A program made the translations under genes and the position numbers. A model generated the notes under the pieces. That model worked only from the letters and a program-made list of their open reading frames with translations. It was not told the DNA's origin and did not search any database. Shown here piece by piece: positions 37,697 through 49,269 of a DNA stretch of 64,000 nt. Source of the DNA: Tillus elongatus (lineage: Eukaryota > Arthropoda > Insecta > Coleoptera > Cleridae); NCBI GenBank assembly GCA_964006375.1, contig OZ023269.1, positions 66,667,029-66,731,028 on the forward strand, read 5' to 3'. Numbering within the stretch: position 1 is the first letter of the stretch; every line of letters starts with the position of its first letter.

Positions 37697-40600
37697 CTAG
37701 TCATTAGTTGGCAACGGGCACAACTTCACCAAAGGGCGACGAAGGATACCATTCGAGGTCTCTACAATAGCAACTCTTACGACACCATCAGGACCAGGAA
37801 TTAGAGACAATAGACGACCTAGTAGCCATTTAGAAGGCGGAAGTTTTTCAGCTTTCACGGCCACCATCGCCCCAATAGTAGGAAGAGCACCAGCGTCAAG
37901 CCACTTGCTTCGTTGTTGTAGGGTGTGAAGGTACTCCTTGTGCCAGCGAATCCAAAAATCATGGTGCATACGTTGGAGAAGTTGCCATCTTGACAGACGA
38001 GTTAAGGGGACAGACGACAAATCGGGAGTTGGAAGCGTAGAAACTGGCTCCATATGAAGAAAGTGTCCAGGAGTTAAAGCGTGAATGTCATCGATATCCG
38101 AACTCATGGGATTTAAAGGTCGGGAGTTCAAGACAGATTCTATAAGCGTCAGGACAGTGTAGAATTCTTCGTACGATAGGATTTGTTGGCCAACAACACG
38201 AGAGAGATGAGATTTTACACTCTTGATACCAGATTCCCAAAGACCACCGAAATGTGGGGCAGAAGGGGGGTTGAAATGCCAATGGATTCCTTCCCTAGCA
38301 GTTGCATCAGAAAAAATGCGTTTAAGCTCCTTGGCGGAGCCAACGAAATTTGTACCACAATCACTATAGAGATTATCACATCGACCACGACGAGCAATAA
38401 ATCGTTGGAGGGCAGCGAGAAAAGCGTCAGTCGAAAGACTACAGGCAGGTTCTAGATGTATAGCCTTAGTCGCGAAACACACAAAGAGGCAAATATATGC
38501 CTTAGAGGTTTTAGCACCTCGGTATCGATTCATAGTGATCGCGAATGGACCACCAAAATCTACCCCAGTATGCGAGAATGGTTTGACTTGCGAAACTCGA
38601 GAAAGGGGTAAGTCACCCATAGGTGGCTGATAAGGTTGAGGCTTTATTTTCCAACATGGCATACATTTCGAAATAACAGTGTTTATGGCACGTCTTGCAG
38701 ACAAAATCCAAAAATTCTGACACAACAAAAAGTGAAGAGTGCGAGGGCCAATATGAAGATACCTTTTATGGTATTGTTCAATTAAAAGCACCGTGAGTCG
38801 GCACTTTTGTGGAAGTAAGAGCGGATGCTTTCGCTCATAAGACAAACTTGAGCGAGTCAAGCGACCACCTACACGCAAAAGACCAGTACTGTCTTGAAAT
38901 ACGGCGAGTTTTCTCCAGGACTTAGGGAATTTTTTACTAGATAACTCCTTTTCAAAGTAGACCGCTTGAGTGCGCTTGACCAGAAGGGTCAGAGCATCAT
39001 GAAGCTCTAACCGAGATAGCGGTCCAAATTTCGCAATAGAAGAATGTCTAGAATTAAAAGCGAAGCGTAATACGTATGACAAAATAGACTGTATGTAATG
39101 TAAAGAAGAATGATTTTTTAACAAATCATCAAGCAGATTTTCTTCACCTGTAAATGTTAAAAGCGAAACTGTCCTTTCCTCAACAGAGACCTCTTCAGAC
39201 TGCAGCTCTGAAGACGGGGAGCAGGCAGACAGCTCAGAACGACATAGTAGCGATGGACCATTGAACCAAATATCATGGGCGAGAAATTGAGAAGGATGAA
39301 CACCTCGAGAGGCGATATCGGCGGGATTATTAGCAGAATCTATATAATGCCAAAATTCAGAAGAAACCCTTTCGTGAATGTAGGCAACTCGATTTGCCAC
39401 AAAGGTTTTCCAACGATGAGGCGAAGATTTGATCCAACTCAAGACGATTTGCGAATCTGACCAGGCAAAAATTCTTTCGAAAGTCATGCGAGTCTGATAA
39501 ACGTTCAGAAGAAACGATAGGAGTTTCGCCAACAAAACTGCACCACACAGTTCTAGCCTAGGAATGGTTAGTTTCTTAACCGGAGCGACTTTGGTTTTAG
39601 AGCAAACAAACTGAACAAAAACTGTTTTGTCAGGGCGGAGGCATCGTATATAAACAACGGCAGCGTAACCCTTTTCAGAAGAGTCACAGAACCCATGTAA
39701 TTCATAACCACATCCAGAATGAGGTGGAAGGATTTTTCTAGGAATGCGTAAATTGCTTAGTAAACCGAGTTCATTTCGATAACGGTTCCAAGCCTCAACA
39801 ATATGCGAGGGCGGGGTTTGGTCCCAATCTAATTTAGAAGTCCACAGCGACTGGATTAGAATCTTTTGAAAAATAGTAATAGGCGAAAGAAATCCAAGCG
39901 GGTCAAAGATTCTGGCCAGTTCCGAGAGCATGTTGCGTTTCGTACAGGGTTTCCCCAACGGCGAGACTGAGAAAAAGAATGTATCCTCAGAGGGACTCCA
40001 CTGCAGACCGAGAATTTTTAAAGGAGTGTCGTTTGCCAGTGAACCAAAAATAAGCGGATTTTGCGACAAATGTTCCGGAGGTAAATGTGAAAGTAATGCG
40101 GAACAGTTACTAGACCATTTTCTAAGCTCAAAGCCGCCTCGTTCAAAAAGCGAGATCAGCTCTGACTGTAAAAGCTTTGCGTCTTCATAAGAAATGCAGC
40201 CGGTTACAACATCATCAACATAAGTGTCGTTTAAAATGGCGGCAGAAGCTAGCGGGTAAGAGCCCCCTTCGTCATTCACTAACTGATGAAGAGTGCGTAT
40301 CGCGAGAAAGGGGGATGGCGTTAGTCCATATACAAGCGTAACCAGGTTATAGTCCACCAAAGGTTCATCAGAAGCAAACCTCCAAACAATTCTTTGATAA
40401 TCATGCTGTGATTGGTCGACAAGAATGTTACGATACATCATTTTGATGTCAGCACACAAGACATAATTATGAAGGCGAAAGTGACACAGAATTGTGGCAA
40501 TATCTTTTTGTAGTTTTGGTCCAGTATGTAGACAATCGTTAAGAGAGCTTTGGTTGGGAAGTTTCGCCGAACCATTAAAAACTACCCTGAGTTTAGTAGA

Positions 40601-42871
40601 CAAGCTATTTGGTTTCAAAATGCAATGATGCGGAATATAATATGCGTCGGGAGAATCTTTATTGTCATAAACACGTTTCATGTGGCCTAGTTCCAAATAT
40701 TCTCTCATAAAAGCAGAATATTGGGGATACAAGTCCATGTTTCTAGCAAGGCGGCGTTCCAGGGAACGAAATCTTTGGACGACGAGGTCGCGAATGTCAG
40801 GAAAAATAGGCAGCGACTCAGATTTAAATGGGAGCGAAACGATATATTTGCCAGAAGGAGAGCGAGATATTTTAGTCTTAAAATGATGTTCACAAAAAAT
40901 ATCTTCATTAGAGTGATGCGACGAAGTCGGAACACTTTCCACTTCCCAAAAATCCCTAAGGGTGCGATCGAGATTTGATTCAAAGTTACTGCACAAGAAA
41001 GAAGAGACAGCAGAAGAATGAACTGTGTTGCCAATCTTACCCATGAGCACATAACCAAAGACGGTGTTGACGGCATCAGGTTGACCTTCCCCACCGGAAA
41101 TGCGTCCATTTAAAAGGATTTTAGAAAAAACGTCGGCTCCTAACAATATATCGACCTGACCTGGACGATTAAAATGGCGATCAGCCAATTTTAAATTGCG
41201 AATGTGAGACCAATTGGAAGAGCAAATAGCGGTTGCTGGCAAATTATCACAAATGGCGTTCAAGATCAATGCGTCGACAGTAAAATTGAAAGAATCTTGA
41301 CCAACCGGTCTTCCAGTGAGCGTTACACAACCACTCTGAGAAGAAGTCTGCATAGATGCCAGTCCTTTGATCGCAAACATGCAGTTTTGCTTAGGCAACC
41401 CCAAACGCTTAAAAGCCCTTTGCGAGATAAAAGACATCATACTACCTCCATCCAAAAGGCATCTCATAATCTGATAATTTCCATGGTTATCAAGAACTTC
41501 AATCAGCGCAGTGGCCAATAAGACCGTGGTTTGATTAGATACAATCCCAGAAGCAGCAAAGACCTGCTCTTGGTCGAGCGGAGCGGAAGGAACTGGAGAT
41601 CTGGAAGGGTTATTACACACTGGCGACGGAATAGGCGCGGAGCTTTTATCAAAATGCAAGAGCGTATGATGACGCTGACCACACTTGCGACAGGACCTGG
41701 TAGATTTGCATTTGTTAAGATAATGTAGGCTACTTAAACAGTTGTGGCAAAGACGAGAAGATTTAACAAAATTATAGCGATCTTTTGGAGTTTTATTACA
41801 AAATGAGGAGCAATTATAAATAGAATGCGAAGAATCTTTGCAAAACACACAAGTATGTAAGATAGATTTAGAATTTAAATTATCAGCGAAAAAAGCGGAA
41901 GTTCGAGGCGTTGGTCTAGCTTGCGATTTGTCAGAATATTTCTTTTGAGAGTGCGAAAGGAATGACTTCTGATTCATAGCATCACCAGCGATACAATATT
42001 TATTTAGAAAGTCAAGCAATTGCGTAAATGTAGGGACCTCGGTGGAAGCGTGGTCTAACTCAAATTTCGTCAACATGTTCCTGTCAAGGCGTTTTGACAC
42101 CAACATAAACATAACAAAGTCCCATTGGTCTGTAGGAAAGCCTAAAGTGTTTAAAGCAGAAAGATTTTCCGAAATAATGTCTAGCGAATTGCGAATATTG
42201 ACGTGGTCATCAGAATTAAATTTCGAAATGCTATCTATAGCATGCCAGTGCTCTTGGGCACGCAGACGTTTGTTAGAATAACGAGTGACTAATGTATTAT
42301 AAGCTATCTGATAATTGTCAGCGGTCAGAGGCAAAGATCTTATTAGAGATAACGGCGGGCCTTCTACTGATATAGTTAGATAATGAAACTTTTCAATGTC
42401 GGAATATGCGGGACAGTCATGTACTAAGGCATTGAATAAATCGATAAAAGTGTTAAAGGTTTTATAGTCACCTCTAAATTTAGGAATTTCTATTTTAGCT
42501 AGCCTTGCTTTAGCACCTTCATTAAGACCAGCTGTATTTGAATTTAGAATTTCCTGGACATTTGTTTTATTGTCAGGGAATAACCTAGAACAAATGGCTT
42601 TAATTTCAAAATAAGCGTCCATAAATCCAGCGTAAATAGTGTTTTCATCAGAAGCGTTTCCATGTTCACTACTTAAAATTACAGAAACGATATTTTCGTG
42701 CGTTTGAATAAACTGTTCCCTTAAATAGTCGATTTCGGAAGATCTAACCCTAAGTAAATTATAAAGCGAAACATCTGACTGGGCTTTCTGGGCTAGAGAA
42801 GACAATGTGTCTATTTCAGATAGCTGAATATTGCGTTGGTTTTTGTATTTCCTTAATTTAGTGTCAGTCAT
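37697..42871 (-). CDS. BEL/Pao retrotransposon Gag-Pol polyprotein, about 1,724 aa, apparently intact
   Basis: I choose the ATG at 42871 (MTDTKLRKYKNQRNIQLSEI). The frame is open further upstream, but that part looks non-coding. Domains in order: gag DUF1759-like (IPKFRGDYKTFNTFIDLF, residues about 125-330), three zinc knuckles (about 337-420, CKDSSHSIYNC, CHNCLSSLHYLNKC, CRKCGQRHHTLLHF), aspartic protease DUF1758-like (LLDGGSMMSFIS, about 474), reverse transcriptase with YVDDVV (about 885), peptidase A17/RNase H-like region, integrase with GVDFGG (about 1437), SDCGTNF (about 1502) and LWESG (about 1542), and a DUF5641-like C-terminus. No stop or frameshift was seen. The protease reads DGGS rather than the usual D-S/T-G-S. 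Confidence 0.93.
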   Translation of the reverse strand: MTDTKLRKYKNQRNIQLSEIDTLSSLAQKAQSDVSLYNLLRVRSSEIDYLREQFIQTHENIVSVILSSEHGNASDENTIYAGFMDAYFEIKAICSRLFPDNKTNVQEILNSNTAGLNEGAKARLAKIEIPKFRGDYKTFNTFIDLFNALVHDCPAYSDIEKFHYLTISVEGPPLSLIRSLPLTADNYQIAYNTLVTRYSNKRLRAQEHWHAIDSISKFNSDDHVNIRNSLDIISENLSALNTLGFPTDQWDFVMFMLVSKRLDRNMLTKFELDHASTEVPTFTQLLDFLNKYCIAGDAMNQKSFLSHSQKKYSDKSQARPTPRTSAFFADNLNSKSILHTCVFCKDSSHSIYNCSSFCNKTPKDRYNFVKSSRLCHNCLSSLHYLNKCKSTRSCRKCGQRHHTLLHFDKSSAPIPSPVCNNPSRSPVPSAPLDQEQVFAASGIVSNQTTVLLATALIEVLDNHGNYQIMRCLLDGGSMMSFISQRAFKRLGLPKQNCMFAIKGLASMQTSSQSGCVTLTGRPVGQDSFNFTVDALILNAICDNLPATAICSSNWSHIRNLKLADRHFNRPGQVDILLGADVFSKILLNGRISGGEGQPDAVNTVFGYVLMGKIGNTVHSSAVSSFLCSNFESNLDRTLRDFWEVESVPTSSHHSNEDIFCEHHFKTKISRSPSGKYIVSLPFKSESLPIFPDIRDLVVQRFRSLERRLARNMDLYPQYSAFMREYLELGHMKRVYDNKDSPDAYYIPHHCILKPNSLSTKLRVVFNGSAKLPNQSSLNDCLHTGPKLQKDIATILCHFRLHNYVLCADIKMMYRNILVDQSQHDYQRIVWRFASDEPLVDYNLVTLVYGLTPSPFLAIRTLHQLVNDEGGSYPLASAAILNDTYVDDVVTGCISYEDAKLLQSELISLFERGGFELRKWSSNCSALLSHLPPEHLSQNPLIFGSLANDTPLKILGLQWSPSEDTFFFSVSPLGKPCTKRNMLSELARIFDPLGFLSPITIFQKILIQSLWTSKLDWDQTPPSHIVEAWNRYRNELGLLSNLRIPRKILPPHSGCGYELHGFCDSSEKGYAAVVYIRCLRPDKTVFVQFVCSKTKVAPVKKLTIPRLELCGAVLLAKLLSFLLNVYQTRMTFERIFAWSDSQIVLSWIKSSPHRWKTFVANRVAYIHERVSSEFWHYIDSANNPADIASRGVHPSQFLAHDIWFNGPSLLCRSELSACSPSSELQSEEVSVEERTVSLLTFTGEENLLDDLLKNHSSLHYIQSILSYVLRFAFNSRHSSIAKFGPLSRLELHDALTLLVKRTQAVYFEKELSSKKFPKSWRKLAVFQDSTGLLRVGGRLTRSSLSYERKHPLLLPQKCRLTVLLIEQYHKRYLHIGPRTLHFLLCQNFWILSARRAINTVISKCMPCWKIKPQPYQPPMGDLPLSRVSQVKPFSHTGVDFGGPFAITMNRYRGAKTSKAYICLFVCFATKAIHLEPACSLSTDAFLAALQRFIARRGRCDNLYSDCGTNFVGSAKELKRIFSDATAREGIHWHFNPPSAPHFGGLWESGIKSVKSHLSRVVGQQILSYEEFYTVLTLIESVLNSRPLNPMSSDIDDIHALTPGHFLHMEPVSTLPTPDLSSVPLTRLSRWQLLQRMHHDFWIRWHKEYLHTLQQRSKWLDAGALPTIGAMVAVKAEKLPPSKWLLGRLLSLIPGPDGVVRVAIVETSNGILRRPLVKLCPLPTND

Positions 42872-43260
42872 GATATTAATTGAATAGGCCTCGTATATGG
42901 AAATATAACAGATATACGTACCAATGTGAAATAAAGAATTATTCAGGTACAAATTGATAAGAATGAAACAGAAGCAAAGAGCGATATATGCGTGAAATGA
43001 TATGCGTCGACTCCTAAAGCCGTGCTCGTTGTTCAAAATAAAGCAAAATTTAACTGAATGGCGGATTCTTGCGATAAGAAAATAACTTTTAAAAATTCTA
43101 TAATTATAAAGGTTCTAGCGATATATACATGAAAATTGCGGGAAATTAATTTAAAATCTGAATTGAATACAGCTAAACCAGCGCGCTTTAGTTATTTTCA
43201 AAATTAACAAAGTTGAATAGCCAAATTTACTTGCGTATTATTTCCGAGACAAAAAAACTA
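42872..43260 (-). other. BEL 5' leader
   Basis: A leader of about 390 bases between the primer-binding site and the chosen start codon. The polyprotein frame stays open through the first part of it (to 43036), with a hydrophobic stretch that is probably chance. Confidence 0.5.
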
Positions 43261-43278
43261 TCCGGCTGAGAAGGACCA
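43261..43278 (-). promoter_or_regulatory. Primer-binding site of the BEL element
   Basis: On the plus strand TCCGGCTGAGAAGGACCA ends in CCA five bases from the 5' LTR. It resembles the 3' end of tRNA-Tyr (CCGGCT...GAAGGACCA) with about one base of difference, so tRNA-Tyr is the likely primer; the tRNA comparison is from memory. Confidence 0.6.
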
Positions 43279-43283
43279 AGAAA

Positions 43284-43735
43284 TGGGCTAGAGCGGGCGA
43301 AGAAATAGGCGTTAAGCGGGCTATTACGAACAAAGTGGACTGTAATTTGCGTTTGTTAATTAAGTAACGGTTTTTAATGAAAAGAGAAGGGGCAAAAGCA
43401 GTGGAAATTGATGCAAACTCGTGAATGACCAAAAAGCCACTTACCTTTGTGAATTTCTTCTCTTGTCGAGTACTGGACTCACAGAAACTCGTGCGTGTCC
43501 CGGAAAAGGCTATCCTGGGTTGCTGGTGCGTTTAATGGATTTGTTAAGGCTGGTTTGACTGTATCACACACACATATATTTTTAAGGTAGCGGTACTATA
43601 CGATATCGCGGTTTTGCGTTGCTGACTACTTAAGTTGTGTTCTTCTTGACGATTCGTGGAATTCTGGTCTGTTCTTCTTATCGCAAAATAAAGATTATAA
43701 ATTCCACTGCTTTTACACTATACGAGGAGCGAACA
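43284..43735 (-). repeat. 5' LTR of the BEL/Pao element
   Basis: The 452-bp partner of 37034-37485. It is followed by ATTTC at 43736-43740, the second target duplication, and then by LINE ORF1 sequence (TGATATTCCAGTACTG). Confidence 0.92.
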
Positions 43736-43740
43736 ATTTC

Positions 43741-44740
43741 TGATATTCCAGTACTGTATGTTACGTTTAACTTGTAACAATTATAACACTGATTTACGCG
43801 TGATATGTATCTATCTACCTGGCATCTGACACGGTTGATAAAAATGTATTCTGGTAACTTAAGTCCCCTAAACCGTTGTTAGGTGGACCAATTAAAAATA
43901 ATAACGGTGAAACAATTTACATACCCCGAGAGGTTATTATAGTAACTTTTAGGGGACTTAGGTTACCAGCATACATTTTTATCAACCGTGTCAGATGCCA
44001 GGTAGATATATACATATCACGCGTAATTCAGTGCTATAATTGTTACAAATTTGGCCATACATATTCGCTATGTCGAGGCAAGGCAACATGTAAGTTCTTT
44101 GGAGAATCTCACGGGGGTAATAGTTGTGAGAACACTGTCGAATTTTGTATTTATTGCAAAAATACTAATCATGGATCTACATCTAAAAGTTGTCCAACAT
44201 ACGTAAATCAGAGCAAAATTAAGAGCACAATGACGACGCTAAATATATCTTTTAAGGAGGCTGAAGGCATAGTAAACAAATCATCTTTCACAAACTCCGT
44301 GGTAAATAACAACAGTTACACAAATTATTATTCGCCATTAATGAACATTTCCTCAGATTTTCCAGCCTTGCCTGCCTCCCAAAGAATAAGAAATAATAAT
44401 AAAACTGCTGTGCTTAATACCCAACAAATAAATAGTACTTATAATGATTCTAATACAGACAATAGAAATTACAAAAAAAAGGTAACGGTTTCTCCAGAAA
44501 TCATTAAAGTTTCCCCCAATTTCAATTTTGGCAGATTTGCAATAACGTCGAACCCTTATAAAACTAATCCTGATAACATGCAAACTATTCAAATAAAATT
44601 AATACAATCAATAACTAAGTTGTTTCAGGAATTTTCGGTTTTGCTACCTTACAACGTTTCAGGTCGAGACAACTTGGTCACAGCGATATATATATTGAGA
44701 ATTTTGTTAAAGATATATTTACTAAAGGTTTTCAAAGTGA
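43741..44740 (+). pseudogene. LINE ORF1, second part, with CCHC zinc knuckles
   Basis: After a disturbed stretch (see the inverted duplication at 43771-44051) the frame gives REVIIVTFRGLRLPAYIFIN, then knuckles CYNCYKFGHTYSLC, a degenerate one near CKFFGESHGGNSC, and CIYCKNTNHGSTSKSC, then a low-complexity Asn/Ser-rich tail. This is the normal C-terminal half of a LINE gag-like nucleic-acid-binding protein. The frame runs on without a stop into the endonuclease, which in functional elements is a separate ORF, so the original ORF1 stop has probably been lost. Confidence 0.75.
43771..44051. repeat. Local inverted duplication within LINE ORF1
   Basis: 43771-43872 is the inverse of 43948-44051 with few mismatches (left CACGGTTGATAAAAATGTAT, right ATACATTTTTATCAACCGTG). 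The right arm is in normal coding orientation; the left arm interrupts the gene directly after the BEL insertion point. Confidence 0.85.
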
Positions 44741-45600
44741 AGCAAGTCAAAATTTTTCAATGGAATGCTAGGTCTTTAGTGAGTAACAATCTCCTCTTCA
44801 AAAAATTATTGGTAGATTCTCGCTGTGATATTGCACTTGTGAGTGAAACATGGTACAAAAAACAAAACGTACCAAAATTTACTGGTTATAACATAATTCA
44901 TAAATGCCGCGCTGACGAAAAAGGCGGTGTGGCCTTGCTAATATCAGAAAAGTTTGCATACAATATTATTAGTTTTAATAGCAATTTTAACTCCACATTA
45001 GAAATATGTGGAGCATCTATTCGTGTAAACAACAAAGAAATTAATTTCGTCTCTCTGTATAGACCTCCAGATTTTCGGGTAACGTTCAGGGATTACATAA
45101 ATATTTTAACCAGGTGAGTGGATCGGTTGTGATAGCGGGAGACTGGAACACTCAGAACGTGATGTGGGGATCTGGTGTAAACAACCCAGCTGGCGATATC
45201 TTGGTGAATGCTTTAGATAGTTTCTCAAATTCACTAATTCGCCACGAAGGCTCTCGCACCAGGCTTACCAGGCTTGGAGAGGCTGCATCTGCCCCGGATG
45301 TATGTGTTATGTGTAGCGAATGATTGGTTCGTCTCATTGGATGGTGTGAGATGATCCCTATGGGGCAGACCATCTGCCCATACTTATTTCACTTTCCTCT
45401 TCTTGCACCGGGTCGTATGCCGTTTTTCCACTGACAACATGGAAGACTTCCAAAGCTAACTGGGAGCTATATCAAAATATTATAATGGAAAACTTGTCGA
45501 AACACTGTTATCCTACCTCCACAGAGGACAAAACAATTTTACTATTAAATTGTATTACCGACGCCGCAAAAAAAGAGTATGAAACTCACTAAACCTTGTA
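44741..45600 (+). pseudogene. LINE ORF2: apurinic-type endonuclease domain, frameshifted
   Basis: Motifs are VKIFQWNARSL (start of EEP fold), IALVSETWYK (catalytic Glu), GGVALLISEK, VSLYRPPDF and, after a frame change at about 45117, VVIAGDWNTQNVMWGS (Asp-x-Asn) and TRLTRLGEAASAPDVCV. A further break follows at about 45320, and the expected SDH motif is replaced by decayed sequence (PYGADHLPI). The nuclease that nicks the target is therefore dead. Confidence 0.8.
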
Positions 45601-47278
45601 CTAAAGGCTTTAAATAGCACACCTCCTTGGTGGGATCAAGAATGTACTAATACAAATAAACAACGTCAAGAAGCATTTAAATATTACCGCCAAAATATAA
45701 ACATGGATAATTATATCCAATGCAAAAGGCTAAATGCTTCATGTAAAAAGCTATTTAAGATCGAATCTAAACAAGCATGGTGTAAGTTTACCAATACGCT
45801 TAATGCTCAGACAAGTGTATCCGAAGTGTGGAATAGAGCCAAAAGTATTAACAAAAATCCCTCCAAAATTTCCGCAATTGACCCTAAAATAATGGACCAG
45901 CTATATGACAAGATAGCGCCACCTGATGTGCCCGAATTAATTACTGATAGAAATGATGATCATCCAGTCCACCCGCTAAATCAACCAATCACACTCAAAT
46001 AACGAGTGTAACATTAGAGATAATTTTCATTCAACTCCTGGTCCAGGCGCTATTAATTATATGATGATAAAATATCTTCCGGTAGTAGGCAAGGAATTGC
46101 TGTTGGATATTTTTAATGGAATCATCTGCAGAGGAGAAGAATGCATGACGTTCAAGGATAGCACGGTAATATTTTTGCTAAAACCTAATAAAGACTCTAA
46201 TGATCCAAATTCATACAGACCAATTTCCTTAATGTCCTGCATTCTGAAGACTCTGGAACGCATCATTAAATTTAGGCTAGAGTGGTATCTAGAACATCAT
46301 TCAATGTTACATTCACACCAATTTGCTTTCCCTAGATTTAGAGGCATTGCTGAGTGTTTGAGTAATATTGTCACCGACATACAGAATTGTCATACTGAAA
46401 ACGGTTACTTAACAGATCTATTTTTAGATCTAAAAGGGGCATATGACTCTATCAAACTCAAGCTGCTAGTAAAAAAAATGTCCGACGTTACAATTCCCAG
46501 AAACGTCGCTATAAATATTGTCAAGTTATTCTGCAACCGAAAGGTTTTCATAAGAGATAGAAACTCAATCCAGGGACCAAGAACTGTGAATGTAGGTCTT
46601 CCCCAGGGTTCGGTACTCAGTCCCATTTTATTTAATATTTATACTCATAGCTTATATCGGATATCTAATAACCAAATACGTCTCATGCAATACGCAGACG
46701 ATTTTTGGATATACGTTCAAGAAAAGTCATACGAAAACACAATAAAAAAATGTCAAAGTTCGTTGGTTCCTTTAACAAATTAATATACTCACATGGTTTT
46801 AATCTATGTACCGAAAAGTCAACAGTAGTAACATTTACAAGGCATAGATTGCCAAATACTCAGAGCATACAGTTAGGGAATCTCACATTTTCTATTAAAT
46901 TATCCGTCAATTACCTTGGTCTATTTCTAGATCAAAAACTTACATGGCGAAATCATATGGAACATATATCCAACAAAGTTTAGAGGAGCCTTAACATATT
47001 AAAATACACGACTCGTAAAAACTAAGAATCTGATGTTTCGGTTGGTATGATGTTTTATCGATCCTATACAAGATCTATTATTGATTATGGATCATTTTTT
47101 TATGGCTCAACCTGCAATACTTTACTGACTAAAGTGGACGGGCTTCAATACAAAGCCTTGAGAATCATAACTGGAGCTATAAAATCGACCCCAGTGGCAG
47201 CACTCTTGGTTATTACCAGCGAACAGCCCTTACATATTAGGAGATTTTACTTATCGGCTAAGTTCATGATAAAAAACT
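45601..47278 (+). pseudogene. LINE ORF2: reverse transcriptase, several frame breaks
   Basis: The 45703-46002 frame is the linker. 46061-46783 holds RT motifs: LKPNKDSNDPNSYRPISLMS, FLDLKGAYDSI (first Asp), GLPQGSVLSPILFNIY and MQYADDFWIY (YADD). Thumb-like YLGLFLDQKLTWRNHMEHIS (46905-46965) and FYRSYTRSIIDYGSFFYGST (47050-47110) follow in changed frames. It ends at RRFYLSAKFMIKN, where the 6.9-kb insertion begins. Breaks are near 46000-46060, 46730, 46983 and 47040. Confidence 0.85.
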
Positions 47279-47708
<430 letters not shown>

Positions 47709-47815
47709 ATGGTACACTTTGAGCACTTATACACTTCATACACCTTATACACTTTGTGTATATTCTGGATGTGTATATCACAAAATTTAATTACCATATC
47801 GCTGTACAGTATGTG

Positions 47816-48477
47816 AAATGAGAATTATTGGATCAAATCAGTTCCTATAAATCATGTAGATGAAAAATCACCATTCTCTGTATTTACTTATTGGAAAAAA
47901 AATTACGTCATATATGGAGGTAATTATGGAGACAAGTATAATTTCGAATTAATATTTTATGTTTTTATGCTTATGCTAATTTCAAAGCAAATAGCAAATA
48001 ATGTCAAAATTCATCAGAAAATGTATTGACTTTCGAAATTAAATTTAAAAAGAACGTGTGTAAGTACGTGTTTAAACGGCGAGAAATAATGAAAACTAGG
48101 TAGGTACACACAACGTGGTTGGACTGAATAATAACTGGATTTTCATTATTATTAGTATTTTGCTTTCAATAGCTGAAGTAAATCAAAATCGCCAAATGAG
48201 TGATCATATAAATTAATATTCATAATTTCTCACTCTATTTTATTGTGTTTAGTGTTGTTCTCGACACTCAATTCCCTGTAACAGATCTCTAGAAAACTTC
48301 TTAATAGATTCCTATGTTCTTGTGTTAATCTATCCTATTGACAGATGGCGCAGTTAGGCATTCTGTGGTTAGTTACTTGTACCCGCTAAGATTTAGGATT
48401 ACGATTAGAACAAAGAATATTAACGTAAACGAACATTAATATTCTTTGATTAGGATACAACCGCCTGCGCCAGCAGT
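47816..48477. other. Unassigned AT-rich sequence
   Basis: No gene or repeat recognised. Confidence 0.3.
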
Positions 48478-48720
48478 TCAATAGTTGTGTCAACGAATGC
48501 GTTCATCAGTCCCGCTGTGCTTCTGTTGGAACTCAACTGTTGCCAATTTGTTGAAGATAAATGACAGACAAACGTCACAAAATAGTGCTTGAAGTCAACA
48601 GTGCGTTCATCTGGCTCATCTGTCTCCAACCGCTTAAACGTATCGGTAGTCAGCAGATAAGCTCTTAAACTCAGCTATTGGCGCATGGTGAAATCGGCCA
48701 TTGTTAACAAAGGTTATGGC
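48478..48720 (+). repeat. Dispersed repeat, third copy
   Basis: Matches 35735-35960 in order: GTGTCAACGAATGCGTTCAT, GCTTGAAGTCAACAGT and CGTATCGGTAGTCAGCAGAT. Confidence 0.6.
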
Positions 48721-49047
48721 GCAATGGAATCTCTACATGACCAACCACTTTTAAAGTGACTTTGAACACACCACACAAACCTAGTTTCAATCAACAGATG
48801 TCTCCTTGTGAAATACAATCACATTTGATGGTCCTGTATTGTAGACACCAGAAATGAACGGGCGACGATGTGCATCGTTGCCAGATGAATATTACCAAGT
48901 GTCATTTTAAATAAAGAAGAAAATGATGGTGTAAACAAATGTTTTCATAATGTAAATAAATGATAATAGGACGTCATCGACATACATAGATATATGACAT
49001 ATATTGCGGAAATCAGTAGGAAAACGTAAATGTAGACAGTAAAATTT

Positions 49048-49262
49048 GAGCCTCGGTGGTCCAGTGGAAAGCACGTGTGCCTCTTGGGCCCAAGAGTACT
49101 GGGTTCGATTCCCAGGTTCCCCCTCTCACTTTTCAGTAAATCAGTAACATTAACAGAGGTTGTGCCATTGTGATTGAGCAAGTTAATGACTGCACGTTGC
49201 GACCTTCCCAGGGTGCGTAAAGCCGTCGGTCCCGTTGCCATGCGATGTTGGATTGTTAAAGA
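49048..49262 (+). mobile_element. tRNA-derived SINE, 3'-truncated
   Basis: A box CGGTGGTCCAGTGGAAAG, B box GGGTTCGATTCCCAGG, and body GTAAAGCCGTCGGTCCCGTT and CATGCGATGTTGG. The conserved tail after GTTAAAGA is missing. Confidence 0.75.
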
Positions 49263-49269
49263 CAACAGT

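Noticed and set aside
38183..42281. Several short frames antisense or out of frame to the BEL polyprotein
   Set aside because: They are shadows of the intact 1,724-aa polyprotein frame and carry no motifs.
42872..43036. Hydrophobic N-terminal extension of the BEL polyprotein as a signal peptide
   Set aside because: BEL Gag is not secreted; the downstream ATG at 42871 gives a typical Gag start, and the extension reads like leader sequence.
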